Source of the DNA: Eremochloa ophiuroides | Lineage: Eukaryota > Streptophyta > Magnoliopsida > Poales > Poaceae | Length of the DNA: 64,000 nt | Direction of reading: 5' to 3' | Assembly: GCA_038502445.1 (NCBI GenBank) | Contig: JAHLJS010000008.1 | Span: forward strand, 37,033,030 to 37,097,029 | Shown: one piece after another, positions 13,542 to 23,897 of the stretch | Layout: each line of letters begins with the position of its first letter | How positions within the stretch are numbered: position 1 is the stretch's first letter | Translations under genes and position numbers: made by a program | The notes under the pieces: model-generated | The model's database searches: none | Told to the model about the DNA's origin: nothing | The model's input: only the letters and a program-made list of their open reading frames with translations

Positions 13542-16373
13542 CGAGGAGTGCAAACAAGCAGTTTACATGCCTATTGTTGTTCGAAGGAGACCATGCTCCT
13601 ATCTTGCATCTTGGTTTCAGAATGCATCCAAACGAGGTTCCAGTTCTAAATGTGTTTCATTTAGTGCAAAGCAAATAGTTTTCGTGCCTATTGCAGGTTC
13701 GAAGCAAACCGTGCTGCTATCTTGCATCTTGGTTTCACAACACATCCAAACGAGGTTCCACTTCTCCCATGACACCTATGTGTTTCATGGAGTGAAAAGC
13801 AAATAGTTTTCATGCCTATGGTGGTTCGAAGCAAACCGTGCTCCTATCTTGCATCTTGGTTTCACAATGCATCCAAACGAGATTACACTTTTCCCATGAC
13901 ACCTATGACTTTCATGGAGTGCAAAGCAAATCTTGGTTTCACAACGCATCCAAATGAGGTTCCGCTTCTCCCATGACACCTATGTGTTTCATGGAGTGCA
14001 AGGCAAAATAGTTTGCATGCCAATGGTGGTTCGAAGCAAACCGCGCTCCTATCTTGCATCTTGGCTTTACTATGCATCCAAATTCATTCAAATGAGGTTC
14101 CACTTCTTACATGACACCTATGTGTTTCATGGAGTGCAAAGCATGTAGTTTTCATGCCTATGGTGGTTCGAAGCAAGCCATGCTCCTATCTTGCATCTTT
14201 GTTTCACAGTGCATCCAAAAACATCCAAACGAGGTTCCACTTTTCCCATGACACCTATGAGTTTCAAGGAGTGCAAAGCAAATAGTTTTCATGCCTATGG
14301 TAGGTTCAAAGCAAACCGTGCTCCTATCTTGCATCTTGGTTTCACAACGTATCCAAACACATCCTGACGAGGTTCCACTTCTCCCATGACAACTATGTGT
14401 TTCATGGAGTACAAAGCAAATATTTTCATGCTTATGGTGGTTCAAAGCAAACCGTGCTCCTATCTTGCATCTTGGTTTCACAACGCATCTAAACGCATAC
14501 TAACGAGGTTCCACTTCTCAAATGACACCTATCTGTTTCTTGGAGTGCAAAGCAAATAGTTCTCATGCCTATGGTGGTTCAAAGCAAACCCTGCTCCTAT
14601 CTGACATCTTGGTTTCACAACGCATCCAATCAAGGTTCCACTTCTCCCATGACATCTATGAGTTTCATCGAGTGCAAAGCAAATAGTTTTCGTGCCTATG
14701 GTAGTTTCGAAGTAAACCGTGGTCCTATCTTACATCTTGGCTTCACAAAGCATCCAAACAACTTTCCACATCTCCCGTGACACCTATGTGTTTCATGTAG
14801 TGCAAAGCAAATAGTTTTTGTGCCTATGGCAGGTTCGAAGCAAACCGTGCTCCTATTATGCATCATGGTTTCACCACACATCCAAACGCATCCAAATGAG
14901 GTTCCACTTCTCCCATGACACCTATGAGTTTCATGGAGTGCAAAGCAAATAATTTTCATGCCTATGGTGGTTCGTAGCAAATCAAGCTCCTATCCTGCAT
15001 CTTGGTTTCACAACGCATCCAAACCCGTCCAAAGGAGGTCCAACTTCTCCCATGACACCTATGTGCTTCATGGAGTGCAAGGCAAATAGTTTGCATGCCT
15101 ATGGTGGTTCGAAGCGAACCGTGCTCCTATCTTGCATCTTGGTTTCACAACGCATCCATACGCATCCGAACGAGGTTCCACTTCTCCCACGACACCAATG
15201 TGTTTCATGGAGTGAAAGCAAATAGTTTTCATGCCTATGGTGGTTCGAAGCAAACCGTGCTCAAATGTTGCATCTGGGTTTCACAACACATCCACACGCA
15301 TCCAAATGAGGTTCCACTTTTCCCATGGCACCTACTTGTTTCATGGAGTCCAAGGCAAATTGTTTTAATGCCTATGGTGTTTCGAAGCAAACAGTGCTCC
15401 TATCCTGCATCTTTGTTTCACAATGCATCCAAAATCATCCAAACGAGGTTCCACTTTTCCCGTGACAGGTATGAGTTTCATGGAGTGAAAAGCAAATAGT
15501 TTTCGTGCCTATGGTAGGTTCAAAGCAAACCGTGCTCCCATCTTGCATCTTGGTTTCACAACGTATCCAAACACATCGAAACAAGGTTCCACTTCTCCCA
15601 AGACACCTATGTGTTTCATGGAGTTCAAAGGAAATAGTTTTCATGCCTATGGTGGTTCAAAGCAAACCGTGCTCCTATCTTGCATCTTGGTTTCACTAGA
15701 CATCCAAACGCATCCAAACGTGGTTCCACTTCTACCATGACACCTACGTGTTTCATGGAGTGCAAAGCAAATAGTTTTCATGCCTATGGTGGCTCAAAGC
15801 AAACCGTGCTCCAATCTTGCAACTTAGTTTCACTACACATCCACACGCATCCAAACGAGGTTCCACTTCTCCCATGACACCTATATGTTTGATGGAGTGC
15901 AAAGCAAATAGTTTTCATGCCAATGGTGGTTCGAAGCAAACCGTGCTCCTATCTTGCGTCTTGGTTTCACAACGCATCCAAACGCATCCGAACGAGGTTC
16001 CACTTCTCAAATGACACCTATGTGTATCATGGACTGCAAAGCATATAGTTTTTCATGCTTATGGTGGTTCGAAGCAAACCGTGCTCCTATCTTGCATCTT
16101 GGTTTCACAACGCATCCGAATGCATCCAAACGAGGTTCCACTTCTCCCATGACACCTATTTGTTTCATGGAGTGCAAGGCATAATGTTTTAATGCCCATG
16201 GTGGTTCGAAGCAAAGAGTGCTCCTATCCTGCATCTTTGTTTCACAATGCATCCAAACGCAACCAAACGAAGTTCCACTTTTCCCTTGACACCTATGAGT
16301 TTCATGGAGTGCAAAGCAAATAGTTTTCGTGCCTATGGTAGGTTCAAAGCAAACCGTGCTCCTGTCTTGCATC
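13542..16373 (+). repeat. Higher-order repeat copy 3, first part, interrupted by E1
   Basis: Starts with the same TTTCGAGGA marker and follows copy 2 at an offset of about 4.60-4.66 kb. It is cut at 16373 by E1. The series resumes at 23903, is cut again at 24586 by the solo LTR E5, and resumes at 25604, where it still follows the order of copy 2 from about 12400. Confidence 0.7.
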
Positions 16374-17297
16374 TGATATGAACCCGCTAGGGTTCGTGGT
16401 CGATCTTTCGATGAGAGGCGTGAGATAACTCGATTGGTGGAAGGAGATGACGTTCACGGCCCGACTACAGCCTTCCAAGACCGCGCCTTAGCGACCGATA
16501 CACCAATTCCAGCGGTTGCACGCGATCTTGTGGAGCACGACCAACCAAACCACTAGGATTATTCCTGCAAGCAATCGAAGAACCAGCAAGAACAAGAAAA
16601 ACAAGCACTCAATTGCAAATATGAGATGAAGGTTCAGATCTGATACACATGAAGGTGGGGTTCTGAATCGAGTAGAACGGATGGTCTAGTCGACACACGC
16701 GTCTACAAGGAAGTAGCAGCGGCTAAACTTACATCAAAAACAAAACCCAATCTGTTTGTGGCGGCTCTAGAGGCATATATGTAGATGGAAGGACGACCAA
16801 GGAGGTGTTGGGGTCGTCCTCCAACCCTAGGACGTGTCCCTAATGGACCCAACTTGATACATGGGCCAACAGCCCAAAATTAGGTGACGCAGCACCATAA
16901 GCAGAGAAGGTCTTTGACGTTAAAACGATGACTACGAACGTATCTGATAGGATATGGGAACAAGCATAGATCCATTGGAAAGTAGACTTGATATGCTTTC
17001 CATGGAGTCCTAGAACGTCCCAATCGGAGTCCGTATGGAGTCGTCGTGACCGTCGCAAGTTTGGACTCTGCTGCAGTCCGAATTCCAGCCTACGCGAGTC
17101 CTTTTCCCTTTCGGTCGTCTCCTTGATTCCTAATCAAAACAAGAGTGCACGTGTCTCCAAGATCTAAACAGGATGGACAAGAGCTCAAGAAGGAACTCAC
17201 TTGATGATTAAGTTTTCGAGCACGAGCACGAGTAATAGGACCAGCAGGTGTCGGCGTGGACGGCGTGGATGTATGATCGGTGTTGATGTCCTCATCA
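16374..17297 (-). repeat. 3' LTR of E1 (924 bp)
   Basis: In element orientation it starts TGATGAGGACATCAAC after the polypurine tract and ends GGGTTCATATCA at 16374. It is identical to the 5' LTR at 22974-23897. Positions 17090-17297 also encode the last ~69 residues of gag-pol. Confidence 0.97.
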
Positions 17298-20200
17298 TCC
17301 TCCCTTTCTTGAATTTGAGTCGTCCTCGACTCAACCACATCTTCCTCACCCAAATAAGGCTTCAAATCTGCAATGTTAAATGTGGGACTAACCCCAAAAT
17401 CTGCAGGAAGATCAAGCTTATATGCATTCTCATTTATTCGTTGCATCACTTTAAAAGGACCATCCGCTCTAGGCATCAATTTAGATTTTCTTAGTTCAGG
17501 AAACCTATCCTTTCGCAAATGCAACCAAACCAAATCTCCAGGTTCAAGAATCAATTCCCTTCTACCTTTGTCTCCAGCAAATTTGTACTTAGCATTCATG
17601 CGCTCTATGTTTTCTTTAGTGGTTTCATGTAGTTTTAGCATCAATTCAGCACGTTGCTTAGCATCAAAATTCAACTTTTCAGAACCTGGCAATGGCATTA
17701 AATCAATAGGAGCACGTGGTAACAAGCCATAAACAATCTCAAAGGGACACATCTTCGTAGTAGAATGCAGCGAACGATTATAAGCAAACTCAATATGAGG
17801 CAAACAATCTTCCCACATCTTAATATTCTTCTTTAAAACAGCCCTTAACATAGTAGACAGAGTTCTATTCACAACTTCAGTTTGACCATCAGTTTGGGGG
17901 TGACAAGTGGTGGAAAATAAAAGCTTAGTCCCCAATTTAGCCCATAAAGTTCTCCAAAAATGGCTAAGAAATTTAGCATCACGATCAGAGACAATTGTAT
18001 TTGGCACACCATGCAAGCGAACAACTTCTCGAAAGAACAAATCAGCAATATTTGTAGCATCATCAGTTTTATGACATGGTATGAAATGTGCCATTTTAGA
18101 GAATCGATCCACAACCACAAAAACACTATCTCGCCCTTTCCTAGTGCGTGGCAATCCCAACACAAAATCCATAGAAATATCCTCCCAAGGAGCACTAGGA
18201 ACAGGAAGAGGCATATACAAACCGTGTGGATTCAACCGGGACTTAGCCTTTTGACATGTTGTGCAGCGAGCAACAAATCTCTCCACGTCTCGTCGCATCT
18301 TTGGCCAAAAGAAATGACCAGCAAGAATGTCCTCCGTCTTCTTCGCTCCAAAATGCCCCATCAAGCCACCTCCATGCGCTTCCTGCAGCAACAACAAGCG
18401 AACGGAGCTAGCTGGAATGCATAGCTTGTTAGCTCTAAACACAAACCCATCATTGACGATGAATTTGTTCCACGTTTTCCCATCTTTACAATGCAGCAGC
18501 ACTTCTTTAAAATCAGCATCATGAGCATATCGGTCCTTAATTGTTTCTAACCCAAAGATCTTGTAATCAAGTTGATTCAGCAAAGTATATCTCCTAGACA
18601 ATGCATCTGCAATGATATTATCCTTCCCTTTCTTGTGTTTGATAACATAAGGAAAAGATTCAATAAATTCAACCCATTTTGCATGTCTACGATTCAGTTT
18701 TCCTTGACTACGAATATGCTTCAAAGATTCATGATCAGAATGTATAACAAATTCTTTGGGCCACAAATAATGCTGCCATGTTTCTAATGTGCGCACTAGA
18801 GCATATAATTCCTTGTCATATGTAGAATAATTCAGAATAGGCCCGCTCAATTTCTCACTAAAGTATGCAACAGGTTTGCCTTCTTGTAACAAAACACCAC
18901 CCAATCCAATTCCACTCGCATCACATTCAAGCTCGAATGTCTTATTAAAATCAGGGAGTTGGAGCAGAGGTGCATGTGTTAACTTATCTTTCAGCACGTG
19001 GAAGGAGTGCTCTTGTGCTTTGCCCCAAGAAAAGGGCACTCCCTTCTTTGTAAGCTCATTCAATGGTGCAGCAATGGTGCTGAAGTCCTTCACAAAACGG
19101 CGATAGAAACCAGCAAGTCCTAGGAAACTCCGCACTTGTGTGACCGTCGTGGGTACAGGCCATCCTTGTATAGCTTCCACCTTGGCTTTATCAACCTCAA
19201 TTCCCTGTGGAGTGACAACATAGCCAAGAAACGATACTCGATCGGTGCAGAAAGTGCACTTCTCAAGGTTACCAAACAAGCGTGCATCACGTAGAGCATT
19301 GAAAACAGCACGTAAGTGATCAAGGTGTTCATCCATGGATTTGCTATAAATCAGTATATCATCAAAGTAGACGACAACAAATTTCCCAATGAAAGCACGC
19401 AAAACCTCGTTCATTAATCTCATGAAAGTACTAGGTGCATTAGTTAACCCAAAAGGCATGACTAACCACTCATATAGACCGAACTTAGTTTTGAAAGCAG
19501 TTTTCCATTCATCTCCCAATTTCATACGAATCTGGTGGTACCCACTACGCAAATCCACCTTTGAAAACACAACAGCACCACTCAATTCATCAAGCATATC
19601 ATCTAATCGTGGAATAGGGTGTCGATATCGAATGGTGATATTATTAATGGCCCTACAATCAACACACATGCGCCATGTTCCATCTTTCTTAGGCACTAAA
19701 ATCACTGGAACAGCACAAGGACTAAGAGACTCACGCACATAACCTTTGTCTAGTAGTTCTTGCACTTGCCGCTGAATTTCCTTCGTTTCTTCCGGATTGG
19801 TCCTGTATGGCGCACGGTTTGGCAAAGAAGCACCAGGGATAAGATCAATTTGGTGCTCAATCCCGCGTATTGGTGGCAGCCCCGCTGGTATCTCACTGGG
19901 GAACACATCAGAATACTCCTGCAAAATGTTAGCAACAGCAGGGGGCAAAGAACGTTGCATATCCTCAAATGAAATCAAAGCATCCTTGCATACCAAAGCA
20001 TAAGCAACAGAGGTGGAAGCATTGAACTCATTAATATCAGATTTTGTAGCAAGCATACAACGTCCTTTCAATTTTATCTCATCTTTGTCATCAACAACAG
20101 ATTTGTCATTTTTATTGCTCTCGCTCTTTGCTTTTGCAGCCTTAGTAACATCAGATTGCATAATAGCTTCAGGAGACATAGGATGCAACACAATTTTTCG

Positions 20201-21964
20201 ATCATGGTATAGAAACGAATATTGATTTGATCTACCATGATGCATCGAATCTCTATCAAATTGCCATGGTCTACCTAGCAGAATATTGCAAGCTTGCATA
20301 GGCACAACATCACATTCAACGATATCTTTGTATGATCCGATGGCAAAATCGATTCGCACAAGTCTCGTTACCTTTGCCTTACCACTGTTGTTCAGCCATT
20401 GGATGTAGTAGGGATGGGGGTGTGGTTTGGTGGTGAGGGCGAGCTTCTGTACCATGTCGCTGCTTGCCAAGTTGTTGCAGCTACCTCCATCGATGATCAT
20501 GCGGCACGAACGCTCCTTGATGACACACTTTGTTTGGAATAAAGTGTGTCGCTGATTTTGCTCCGCCTTCTCCATTTGTGCACTAAGCACTCGCTGTACA
20601 ATCAAGCTCTCATAGTGCCCCGCGTCACCTGCATTAATGTGTTCTTCTATGTGTTCCTCACTACCTGCATAGTCAGCCGCAAGCAATGCAAGTGTATCTT
20701 CATCAAAATCACTAGCAGATGAACACTCACCATCATCTTTGACAATCATAACACGCTTGTTTGGGCAGTCACGCATCACATGGCCATATCCCTTGCACCG
20801 ATGACATTGTATGTTGCTTGATCTACCTGTCGATGCCACGGATGAAGTACTCGCAGCCAGCTTTTGCGCTGTCTTCGCTACTGAATTGGTGGGGGCAGCT
20901 CGAGTCTTGTCACTAGATAATGGCGTAGGAGTACGTGTAGACGGAGTTGTAGACGTGCGCTGCTGCCATGAACTAGCTTTCCCTGCAGAAACATTAGTCC
21001 TTGCGCTAGCACGTCGTCCCTGCACTTCCCGTTCAGCTTTACAAGCAAGATGAAACAGTTTGGTTACGTTATTGTATTCTTTGTAAGCGAGGATATCCTG
21101 AATTTCCCGATTTAACCCGCCTAAAAATCTAGCCATAGCAGGTTCCTCATCCTCCTCTAATTTACAACGCAACATACCCATTTGTAATTCCTGATAGTAT
21201 TCTTCTACACTATTAGAACCTTGTCTCAATTGCTGCAACTTATTTATCATATCACGGGCATAGTAAGATGGAACAAATCTAGCTCTCATGGCTCGTTTCA
21301 GCGCATCCCAAGTTTTAGGTATGTTATTAGGATTTTTCTTACCATATTCGATCCACCAAACAGAAGCAAAATCTGTGAACTCACTAGTAGCAGCCCTAAC
21401 ACGTGTGTTCTCAGGAAATTCATGGCATGCAAACTTTTGATCAACAGCAATCTCCCAAGTAATGTATGCATCAGGGTCATATTTACCATCAAAAGGAGGT
21501 ATCTTAAATTTAATCTTACTGAAAGCATCATCATTATTGTGTGCCTCGCGTCGGCGGCGGCCACCCATACCTCTACGGTTGTGACGTAGGCGACGTCGAT
21601 CACGAGTGTCTCGATCATCATGTTCAGTATCACCTGTGTATTCTTCATCATAACTACCATCCTCTCGATCTTCCTCCTTCTTTTCTTCTTTATGCTTGTC
21701 TTTATCATCGTTGTGGAGGTCATCAAAACGCCTCAGCAGAGCAGTAAGGCTTTTGTCCACACTAGCAATGGACTTCTCCAAACCTGCAAGCTTGTTGTTT
21801 GCGGCAATCTGTGTAGCCTCCAACTGCCCAAGTTTGTCATTTGTCACCTGCAAGTCATTATCAAGTCCCTCCGTGTGCAGCTTCACTTTCCTTTCAAAAT
21901 GTTGTATGATGCCCTTTGTGCGAGGCGAATGTGGAATTTGGTTATCTTCGTCGGACCCTGGCAT
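17090..21964 (-). CDS. gag-pol: Gag-pol polyprotein of E1 (1624 aa, intact)
   Basis: One frame encodes the capsid, protease, reverse transcriptase, RNase H and integrase needed for retrotransposition. The N-terminus has a likely coiled coil (about 35-85) and an acidic then arginine-rich linker (about 95-140). The gag core is about 150-330. A CCHC zinc knuckle has C387, C390, H395 and C400. The protease motif is IIDGGS with D492. Reverse transcriptase carries YFDD at 866-869. RNase H has D1015 in ECDASG. Integrase has the zinc ligands H1197, H1204, C1234 and C1237, then catalytic D1266, D1327 and E1363 (D-X35-E). An SH3-like region with GDLVWLHLRKDRFP is near 1474. Residues from about 1556 are encoded in the 3' LTR and include GPITRARARKLNH, taken here as a CR-type tail instead of a chromodomain. 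The ATG at 21964 has ACC before it and no upstream in-frame alternative was needed. Confidence 0.96.
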   Translation of the reverse strand: MPGSDEDNQIPHSPRTKGIIQHFERKVKLHTEGLDNDLQVTNDKLGQLEATQIAANNKLAGLEKSIASVDKSLTALLRRFDDLHNDDKDKHKEEKKEEDREDGSYDEEYTGDTEHDDRDTRDRRRLRHNRRGMGGRRRREAHNNDDAFSKIKFKIPPFDGKYDPDAYITWEIAVDQKFACHEFPENTRVRAATSEFTDFASVWWIEYGKKNPNNIPKTWDALKRAMRARFVPSYYARDMINKLQQLRQGSNSVEEYYQELQMGMLRCKLEEDEEPAMARFLGGLNREIQDILAYKEYNNVTKLFHLACKAEREVQGRRASARTNVSAGKASSWQQRTSTTPSTRTPTPLSSDKTRAAPTNSVAKTAQKLAASTSSVASTGRSSNIQCHRCKGYGHVMRDCPNKRVMIVKDDGECSSASDFDEDTLALLAADYAGSEEHIEEHINAGDAGHYESLIVQRVLSAQMEKAEQNQRHTLFQTKCVIKERSCRMIIDGGSCNNLASSDMVQKLALTTKPHPHPYYIQWLNNSGKAKVTRLVRIDFAIGSYKDIVECDVVPMQACNILLGRPWQFDRDSMHHGRSNQYSFLYHDRKIVLHPMSPEAIMQSDVTKAAKAKSESNKNDKSVVDDKDEIKLKGRCMLATKSDINEFNASTSVAYALVCKDALISFEDMQRSLPPAVANILQEYSDVFPSEIPAGLPPIRGIEHQIDLIPGASLPNRAPYRTNPEETKEIQRQVQELLDKGYVRESLSPCAVPVILVPKKDGTWRMCVDCRAINNITIRYRHPIPRLDDMLDELSGAVVFSKVDLRSGYHQIRMKLGDEWKTAFKTKFGLYEWLVMPFGLTNAPSTFMRLMNEVLRAFIGKFVVVYFDDILIYSKSMDEHLDHLRAVFNALRDARLFGNLEKCTFCTDRVSFLGYVVTPQGIEVDKAKVEAIQGWPVPTTVTQVRSFLGLAGFYRRFVKDFSTIAAPLNELTKKGVPFSWGKAQEHSFHVLKDKLTHAPLLQLPDFNKTFELECDASGIGLGGVLLQEGKPVAYFSEKLSGPILNYSTYDKELYALVRTLETWQHYLWPKEFVIHSDHESLKHIRSQGKLNRRHAKWVEFIESFPYVIKHKKGKDNIIADALSRRYTLLNQLDYKIFGLETIKDRYAHDADFKEVLLHCKDGKTWNKFIVNDGFVFRANKLCIPASSVRLLLLQEAHGGGLMGHFGAKKTEDILAGHFFWPKMRRDVERFVARCTTCQKAKSRLNPHGLYMPLPVPSAPWEDISMDFVLGLPRTRKGRDSVFVVVDRFSKMAHFIPCHKTDDATNIADLFFREVVRLHGVPNTIVSDRDAKFLSHFWRTLWAKLGTKLLFSTTCHPQTDGQTEVVNRTLSTMLRAVLKKNIKMWEDCLPHIEFAYNRSLHSTTKMCPFEIVYGLLPRAPIDLMPLPGSEKLNFDAKQRAELMLKLHETTKENIERMNAKYKFAGDKGRRELILEPGDLVWLHLRKDRFPELRKSKLMPRADGPFKVMQRINENAYKLDLPADFGVSPTFNIADLKPYLGEEDVVESRTTQIQEREDDEDINTDHTSTPSTPTPAGPITRARARKLNHQVSSFLSSCPSCLDLGDTCTLVLIRNQGDDRKGKGLA
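17298..17310 (-). other. Polypurine tract of E1
   Basis: On the minus strand AAGAAAGGGAGGA directly precedes the 3' LTR start, the expected place for plus-strand DNA priming during reverse transcription. It is also coding sequence of the gag-pol tail. Confidence 0.9.
17316..17333. other. Short perfect palindrome beside the E1 polypurine tract
   Basis: On the minus strand TGAGTCGAGGACGACTCA forms a 7-bp stem with an AGGA loop. The same 18 bases occur at 55524-55541 next to the polypurine tract of the non-coding element E3. In E1 it encodes the residues VESRTT. Confidence 0.8.
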
Positions 21965-22973
21965 GGTTCAAAGACAAAGACAACAAGAAGACAAGTGAAG
22001 AAATAAAAGCCCTACAACTACTAGGATGTAGCTACAGCAAGTCGCTCACTCTCCACCTGTTATACAAGTTCTTACCAGTTCTTACCTTGCTCGACAGGAG
22101 GGGTCGTCTACCAACAAGTCTGCAGCAATGGATGAAGTGTATCGGTGCCGCAGCACAAGACCTGTCAAGCTGTAGAATATGTGGAGCTATAGGAGGGCTG
22201 AAATTAATACACAAGGAAGTACTAGCACCACATTAATCACAAAAGCAAGCTGAGAAATCGTTCAACGGTGGTACCGTGCTGGTCCTAGGCTAGACCGTGC
22301 TAGAGACGTGAGCCTGGACACAAATGAAGTCACGGTACAGCAAGAAACAAAGCACAAGAATAGCAAGAAATTCACTCCCCCTTCTTTTCCTTCTCTTTTC
22401 TTTTCTTTCTTTTCTCTTTCTCTTTCTTTCTATTTTTTTTTGTTCTTTTACTTTGCACAACCAGAACAAATCAGAATCTTTGCAAATCAGATTTCAGAAA
22501 AGCAACTTACAATGTGCTTCTCTTTCTTTTCTGGGAGTAACAAGAATAGAAGTAGCAATGTAGATTTTTCTTTGTGTGCCCAAATCAGATTTTGCCGGTG
22601 TTAAAATAAAATAGCAGGGATGGGTATGCGGCAGCAAAGATGCATATGATGGAAATTATTGCAATGGAGATGAATATGATGTAGTGGAGATGTTTATGGT
22701 GGTGGTGATGGCAGCAGAGATGTATATGATTGATAGTGACCAAAACGTGGCAAGAACTCAAAACTCTAAAAGACTAACCCTAAGACCAGCAACTTGACTC
22801 AACCGATGTAAGCCAAACTCAACAAGCCTGAACTAAGTAGTACTAGTAAAAGGCACAAAAGGTCTATGGGATTATGGAAAATTAAATCTACAATTTTTAT
22901 GGCTTTTTCTGGACTATAGGAAAATAATGTAAACTGAAATCTCTCACCGATAAACCTTGCTCTGATTACCAAT
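21965..22973 (-). other. Untranslated leader of E1
   Basis: This 1009-bp stretch between the 5' LTR and the gag ATG holds no convincing reading frame. It has a long pyrimidine-rich run on the plus strand (about 22375-22450, purine-rich in the element RNA) and a region of repeated ATG/GGAGATG-like triplets at 22620-22735. The part beside the LTR (22837-22973) is nearly the same as 1-137 of E4. Confidence 0.85.
22959..22972 (-). other. Primer-binding site of E1
   Basis: On the minus strand it reads TTGGTAATCAGAGC, one base from the LTR terminus at 22974. It matches the usual initiator-methionine tRNA site apart from one inserted base, as in E4. Confidence 0.8.
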
Positions 22974-23897
22974 TGATATGAACCCGCTAGGGTTCGTGGT
23001 CGATCTTTCGATGAGAGGCGTGAGATAACTCGATTGGTGGAAGGAGATGACGTTCACGGCCCGACTACAGCCTTCCAAGACCGCGCCTTAGCGACCGATA
23101 CACCAATTCCAGCGGTTGCACGCGATCTTGTGGAGCACGACCAACCAAACCACTAGGATTATTCCTGCAAGCAATCGAAGAACCAGCAAGAACAAGAAAA
23201 ACAAGCACTCAATTGCAAATATGAGATGAAGGTTCAGATCTGATACACATGAAGGTGGGGTTCTGAATCGAGTAGAACGGATGGTCTAGTCGACACACGC
23301 GTCTACAAGGAAGTAGCAGCGGCTAAACTTACATCAAAAACAAAACCCAATCTGTTTGTGGCGGCTCTAGAGGCATATATGTAGATGGAAGGACGACCAA
23401 GGAGGTGTTGGGGTCGTCCTCCAACCCTAGGACGTGTCCCTAATGGACCCAACTTGATACATGGGCCAACAGCCCAAAATTAGGTGACGCAGCACCATAA
23501 GCAGAGAAGGTCTTTGACGTTAAAACGATGACTACGAACGTATCTGATAGGATATGGGAACAAGCATAGATCCATTGGAAAGTAGACTTGATATGCTTTC
23601 CATGGAGTCCTAGAACGTCCCAATCGGAGTCCGTATGGAGTCGTCGTGACCGTCGCAAGTTTGGACTCTGCTGCAGTCCGAATTCCAGCCTACGCGAGTC
23701 CTTTTCCCTTTCGGTCGTCTCCTTGATTCCTAATCAAAACAAGAGTGCACGTGTCTCCAAGATCTAAACAGGATGGACAAGAGCTCAAGAAGGAACTCAC
23801 TTGATGATTAAGTTTTCGAGCACGAGCACGAGTAATAGGACCAGCAGGTGTCGGCGTGGACGGCGTGGATGTATGATCGGTGTTGATGTCCTCATCA
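22974..23897 (-). repeat. 5' LTR of E1 (924 bp)
   Basis: Identical in length and sequence to the 3' LTR. In this position it should carry the promoter. The right flank GCATC (23898-23902) is the target duplication. Confidence 0.97.
23374..23381 (-). promoter_or_regulatory. Possible TATA box of the E1 5' LTR
   Basis: CATATATG, in the minus-strand context TACATATATGCC, is the best TATA-like site seen in the LTR. It is kept at the matching place in E4 (near 556-563) and E5 (near 24982-24989) while surrounding bases vary. No transcription start can be placed from sequence alone. Confidence 0.35.

Larger units (their letters stand above)
1172..16373 (+). repeat. 137-bp satellite array, segment 1
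   Basis: About 15.2 kb of head-to-tail monomers with a 137-bp period. Recognisable landmarks in order are TTTTCATGCCTATGGTGG, TTCGAAGCAAACCGTGC, CTTGCATCTTGGTTTCACA, two adjacent GCATCCAAAC units, GAGGTTCCACTTCTCCC, and GTGTTTCATGGAGTGCAAAG. Many monomers have lost one GCATCCAAAC unit (127 bp). Length and setting match the 137-bp centromeric satellites of panicoid grasses; that identification is from knowledge, not from a sequence comparison. Many short open frames exist but they are the same satellite translated in shifting frames. Confidence 0.96.
16374..23897 (-). mobile_element. E1: complete Ty3/gypsy chromovirus-type retrotransposon, CRM-like (7524 bp)
   Basis: Two 924-bp LTRs, identical over a line-by-line comparison, flank a leader with a primer-binding site, one gag-pol frame and a polypurine tract. 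The 5-bp target duplication GCATC lies at 16369-16373 and 23898-23902. The LTR start TGATGAGGACATC, the gag-pol frame reaching into the 3' LTR, absence of an obvious chromodomain, and insertion in a satellite suggest the CRM (centromeric retrotransposon) clade. No frameshift or stop breaks the frame, so the copy is very young and may be autonomous. Clade assignment is inferred from these traits and was not tested by phylogeny. Confidence 0.95.

Noticed and set aside
1172..16373. CRISPR-like array
   Set aside because: Repeats are contiguous 137-bp monomers without unique spacers and the setting is a plant genome.
16840..17058. A 72-codon minus-strand frame in the E1 LTR, repeated in the other LTR
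   Set aside because: It lies downstream of the gag-pol stop, in the shared R/U5 part. The matching E5 frame differs in its second half, which suggests no constraint.
17090..17600. Chromodomain at the end of E1 integrase, or an env gene
   Set aside because: After the SH3-like region there is only an acidic/Ser-Thr-Pro linker and a TRARARKLNH tail. No chromodomain-like aromatic cage pattern is visible, and no room or frame for env exists before the LTR.
19389..19742. Plus-strand frames opposite E1 gag-pol (also near 17960, 21620 and 21696)
   Set aside because: They lie antisense to a fully supported 1624-codon polyprotein and show no recognisable domain.
22625..22745. GGTGGTGATGG-type triplet run in the E1 leader as a microsatellite or coding repeat
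   Set aside because: The run is short, imperfect and has no consistent period or open frame.
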